Shown one piece after another: positions 36,416 through 38,769 of a stretch of 38,769 nucleotides of DNA. Below the pieces are notes generated by a model, which worked only from the letters and a program-made list of their open reading frames with translations, was not told the origin of the DNA and did no database searches. Position 1 is the stretch's first letter. Each line of letters starts with the position of its first letter. The position numbers and the translations under genes are program-made. The DNA comes from a virus: positions 1 to 38,769 of the IMG/VR virus record IMGVR_UViG_3300008266_000337; one strand, written 5' to 3'.

Positions 36416-36641
36416 TGGTATGAATTCTAATTTCATCAGCTACAATAGGCATTGCCGCACCATTATTGTAGGTAATGACTTGTGTTTTACTTATCATTTT
36501 AAAGCTGTCACATCCAATTTCACTGTAGTTCATTCCGTTTTGCATCACAGCAATAAATGGTTTAGTTGTTTTCTTTGTTGGTTCGTTAGTGCAACTAGCC
36601 ATTCCGACTACAGCACATAATGTTATAATTAATTTTTTCAT
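36405..36641 (-). CDS. Small lipoprotein (78 aa)
   Basis: The start at MKKLIITLCAVVGMASC gives a lipoprotein signal with Cys17 in the lipobox; upstream in-frame methionines only lengthen a non-signal stretch. The mature part (EPTKKTTKPFIAVMQNGMNY) is a short beta-type domain. It lies within the operon behind the 38639 promoter and would be exported to the host outer membrane or periplasm. Confidence 0.75.
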   Translation of the reverse strand: MKKLIITLCAVVGMASCTNEPTKKTTKPFIAVMQNGMNYSEIGCDSFKMISKTQVITYNNGAAMPIVADEIRIHTNGQ

Positions 36642-36645
36642 ATTA

Positions 36646-37248
36646 TTACTCGTTTTCATAAACTTCATCCCACATTTTATCCCAGGCCAAATCATATTCC
36701 GCTTGTAGTTCTTTAGGCATTTTATGATACAAATTATCTGTTGTCCATTTATCCATTTTATATCCAAACTTTAAATCATTAAGATATGTTCCACAGTAGT
36801 GACCGTTAGGATCCTGTTTACAATTCATTGCCGAACAACAACCATCCTCACCACATCCACTACATACAGGACAATATGGTGAATCCGTTTTATCATCTGT
36901 TAGTTCCCAAAAGTTATCTTCAATAATTTGACCGTATTCTGGATCTAGATTTTGTTGGTTATTAATAAATTCTTCCATTGTAAGTCCATTATATCCTTCT
37001 GCTTCAATACTACTTATTTCCTGTTCAAACTGCTCTGTAGTAATATTATCAAGATGATTTTTTAATCTATCAGCCATTGATTGTCCTTTTTCCTCTAATT
37101 GTTGAGCATTAGGTAGATTGTCTATGTCACCAAACAAATTAGCTGCTCTCATGAATCCACTAATCCAGAACATTCTATCATTTTCATTACACCCATCACA
37201 TCCCTCCCATGAATCAGATGCTATTTTATATAGTTCCTCTTGTGTCAT
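36646..37248 (-). CDS. Cys-rich protein, possible zinc ribbon (200 aa)
   Basis: The acidic chain has a cluster YCPVCSGCGEDGCCSAMNC followed by HYCGTYLN in residues about 125-155, which looks like a zinc-ribbon or Cys-rich metal site. The N-terminal CDGCNEND adds two Cys. A DLAWDKMWDEVYENE acidic tail ends it. It overlaps the next gene in ATGA. Function unknown. Confidence 0.65.
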   Translation of the reverse strand: MTQEELYKIASDSWEGCDGCNENDRMFWISGFMRAANLFGDIDNLPNAQQLEEKGQSMADRLKNHLDNITTEQFEQEISSIEAEGYNGLTMEEFINNQQNLDPEYGQIIEDNFWELTDDKTDSPYCPVCSGCGEDGCCSAMNCKQDPNGHYCGTYLNDLKFGYKMDKWTTDNLYHKMPKELQAEYDLAWDKMWDEVYENE

Positions 37249-37550
37249 TTTTCTTTTGGTTTATATGCTATTGCGTCTTTAAAATAATAACCTGAACTTA
37301 ATTTACCACCTAATTCCCAATTCAAATCTGCTTCCCAATAATAAACTTGGGTTTTTTGATTGATACCTGTAATTGTAACATATTCAAGTCCATGTTCTTC
37401 CTTATGCCAATCAAGTGCCTCTAATTTATCTCCAAATGTAAATTTCATTTCTTCATTGTGAATCAACTTTTGTTGTTCATCATGGTAATGTTGTTTCACA
37501 CTTACTTCTTTTGGTAATTGATTTAATAGGTCTTCAATTTTTGGTTTCAT
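37245..37550 (-). CDS. Unrecognised 101-aa protein
   Basis: An acidic/aromatic chain (DKLEALDWHKEEHGLEYV) with TGINQKTQVYYWEADLNW. It overlaps both neighbours by 4 nt. No family is recognised; a small beta-rich domain is likely. Confidence 0.65.
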   Translation of the reverse strand: MKPKIEDLLNQLPKEVSVKQHYHDEQQKLIHNEEMKFTFGDKLEALDWHKEEHGLEYVTITGINQKTQVYYWEADLNWELGGKLSSGYYFKDAIAYKPKEK

Positions 37551-37780
37551 AACTTTTCAATTTCTTGTTTTACCTCTTGCCAATATTTCAAATGTAATTC
37601 TCTGTCTGAAAATATCAGTTTCATTTTTGATAATTCTTCGAGATGCAAATCAACCGCAATCAATGAATTTTTAATTGCTATTGAAGTACATAATATTTCA
37701 TTACCGCACTCCGTATCTTCACTCATTAAAATCATTCGGTATTGATTTACCAAATTCTCTGCTTTTTCTTTAGGTGTCAT
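37547..37780 (-). CDS. Small helical protein, tandem paralog 1 (77 aa)
   Basis: Starts MTPKEKAENLVNQY and ends YWQEVKQEIEKL, the same head and tail as the next gene, which points to a local duplication. The middle differs. No function is recognised. Confidence 0.65.
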   Translation of the reverse strand: MTPKEKAENLVNQYRMILMSEDTECGNEILCTSIAIKNSLIAVDLHLEELSKMKLIFSDRELHLKYWQEVKQEIEKL

Positions 37781-37992
37781 AGTTTTTTTATTTCACGTTT
37801 AACTTCCTCTAGGTATGCTGTAACTGCCCAAGGGATTGTTTTATCCTGAAGTAATTCTTTTTGTAGTTCATGTGTTGCTATCCAAGCCGCTTGCTTAACA
37901 ATATGTAGTGATGTTTTTTCATCAATGTCTTCATTAAAGTAAGCATACTTAATTTTATCAACTAGATTTGCTGCGTGTTCTTTTGGTGTCAT
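37777..37992 (-). CDS. Small helical protein, tandem paralog 2 (71 aa)
   Basis: Starts MTPKEHAANLVDKI and ends YLEEVKREIKKL. It overlaps paralog 1 in ATGA and shares its terminal motifs; the middle (AWIATHELQKELLQDK) is distinct. Confidence 0.65.
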   Translation of the reverse strand: MTPKEHAANLVDKIKYAYFNEDIDEKTSLHIVKQAAWIATHELQKELLQDKTIPWAVTAYLEEVKREIKKL

Positions 37993-38004
37993 AAGTTTAT
38001 CATA

Positions 38005-38421
38005 TTAATCCTCTATTTCAGCGTCCCACTCAGTTAGAACAAATTTTAAATCCAAAGCATCAACCTTGGTTTTATCTTCATTACAAAAAGCCATTGCCTG
38101 AAATCCACCAGTGGCACAAATAACACCTTGTTCCCAATGTGTGTCTTTATAATCACCTAATCTCAAATCGGCTGCCTCTCTAAGTAATCGCTTGGCTGTT
38201 TCTTTAAGCATGTCTATGGTAACATACTCACCAGCCCATCTCCAATTTAAATACTCCATTACTTCTTGAACTTTATCAAAATCAAATTCATCCATAATAT
38301 CGTCAATCATTTTATTGACAGGATCTAAATATAACTTAGGTTGTGGTTGAGTTGGATTCATTTTGTTAAGCAATATTTGTAATTGCTCTAATTCATTTTG
38401 ATTTAAATTCTGTATATTCAT
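38005..38421 (-). CDS. Unrecognised 138-aa protein
   Basis: The start at MNIQNLNQNELEQLQILLNK follows the AATAAAGTTATG leader. The chain is acidic and helical, with KVQEVMEYLNWRWAGEYV near the middle and a C-terminal FCNEDKTKVDALDLKF. It is the second gene of the operon from the 38639 promoter. Confidence 0.65.
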   Translation of the reverse strand: MNIQNLNQNELEQLQILLNKMNPTQPQPKLYLDPVNKMIDDIMDEFDFDKVQEVMEYLNWRWAGEYVTIDMLKETAKRLLREAADLRLGDYKDTHWEQGVICATGGFQAMAFCNEDKTKVDALDLKFVLTEWDAEIED

Positions 38422-38432
38422 AACTTTATTTA

Positions 38433-38618
38433 TTAATACCAATTTTCGTTTATTGTTACGTGACTGTATCTAATGTTATCCCATTTATCTCTACACCATA
38501 CTTTAACCTCATTATAAGTAACATTTTTACCATATTGATAACCAACTACCTCATACATGTCAGCAATTTGTTTCAATTGTTTCCACTTTTCTCTACTTAT
38601 TTTATTAAAATTTGCCAT
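38433..38618 (-). CDS. Small protein (61 aa), first gene of the operon
   Basis: MANFNKISREKWKQLKQIAD starts a 61-aa basic-aromatic chain with DKWDNIRYSHVTINENWY at the end. It directly follows the promoter and AAAGGTTATG leader. Function unknown. Confidence 0.65.
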   Translation of the reverse strand: MANFNKISREKWKQLKQIADMYEVVGYQYGKNVTYNEVKVWCRDKWDNIRYSHVTINENWY

Positions 38619-38638
38619 AACCTTTATTTCTATGTGGT

Positions 38639-38669
38639 GAATATACGAACCCTATCTTAAAAAGCCAAA
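38639..38669 (-). promoter_or_regulatory. Bacteroidota-type promoter for the 61-aa operon
   Basis: TTTGGC, 20 nt, TATATTCAC. Its -33 box lies inside the end of the partial gene upstream. Confidence 0.75.
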
Positions 38670-38769
38670 TCTTTATTTAAACGATCTACATTAGGAATAA
38701 TAACCCTATACAAATATTGTTCCATCTCAAATAAATCTGATTTGGTTTTCTCACTAGCCCAATTTAAAC
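38657..38769 (-). CDS. Partial CDS, C-terminal 36 residues
   Basis: The frame LNWASEKTKSDLFEMEQYLY runs to a stop inside the next promoter. The start lies outside the window. Function unknown. Confidence 0.6.
   Translation of the reverse strand, partial: LNWASEKTKSDLFEMEQYLYRVIIPNVDRLNKDLAF

Noticed and set aside
1-38769. Recoded stop codons as in Lak-type phages
   Set aside because: Genes end at TAA, TGA or TAG at expected places, no gene needs read-through, and no suppressor tRNA is seen among the 25 canonical tRNAs.

Overview
The window is part of the genome of a large tailed phage (myovirus-type) that infects a member of the Bacteroidota, most likely Flavobacteriia-like. The phage assignment rests on a contractile-tail baseplate block (gp6/baseplate-J, gp25, gp5-like spike), a gp55-like late sigma factor, an endolysin with a holin-like gene, and a very large tRNA array. 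The host assignment rests on promoters of the Bacteroidota type (TTTG about 20 nt before TATATTC), a protein with a type IX secretion C-terminal sorting domain, short secreted lipoproteins and rRNA-style boxA leaders. Base composition is AT-rich and every gene I can support lies on the minus strand, so transcription runs from high to low coordinates.

Layout in transcription order. (1) 38769-35481: an operon of small, mostly unrecognised accessory genes behind one promoter. (2) 35140-27390: genes that mostly have their own near-identical promoter, including a RadA/RecA-like ATPase, two DUF932 proteins, an alpha/beta hydrolase fragment, a GIY-YIG-like protein, a papain-like protein, and four odd tRNA-like RNAs. 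(3) 27385-21700: 25 ordinary tRNAs reading all 20 amino acids. They are interrupted by a YkuK-like RNase H-fold protein, a small lipoprotein, a DUF2828/TROVE (Ro60-like) protein and several structured non-tRNA RNAs. (4) 21665-14756: a run of secreted and envelope proteins: a zincin-like protein, a cohesin/dockerin protein with a T9SS sorting domain, a two-TM protein, a CsgG-like lipoprotein, a YfiM-like protein, a barrel-like protein, and a second dockerin protein with a GEVED domain. (5) 14754-13266: lysis genes (holin-like, PG-binding plus GH19 endolysin). (6) 13191-10739: small regulatory or metabolic genes, an HD hydrolase and the late sigma factor. (7) 10712-1: baseplate and tail genes, ending in a protein of more than 1364 residues that leaves the window.

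The most interesting features are RNA-based. A Ro60-like protein gene sits in the tRNA array behind a leader with three copies of a short hairpin element and a pseudoknot-capable domain. A family of tRNA-like RNAs keeps an acceptor stem and T-arm but carries swapped or expanded central arms. An unknown pseudoknotted RNA is present in two diverged copies with compensatory stem changes, each starting directly at the CCA end of a tRNA. Together these suggest, as a hypothesis, a phage-encoded Ro/Y-RNA-like system alongside other unknown RNAs. Two further signals stand out: a palindrome (TTAGAA-N3-TTCTAA) placed exactly 22 nt upstream of the -33 box at four promoters, and the block of secreted phage proteins that appear built to use the host type IX secretion system.
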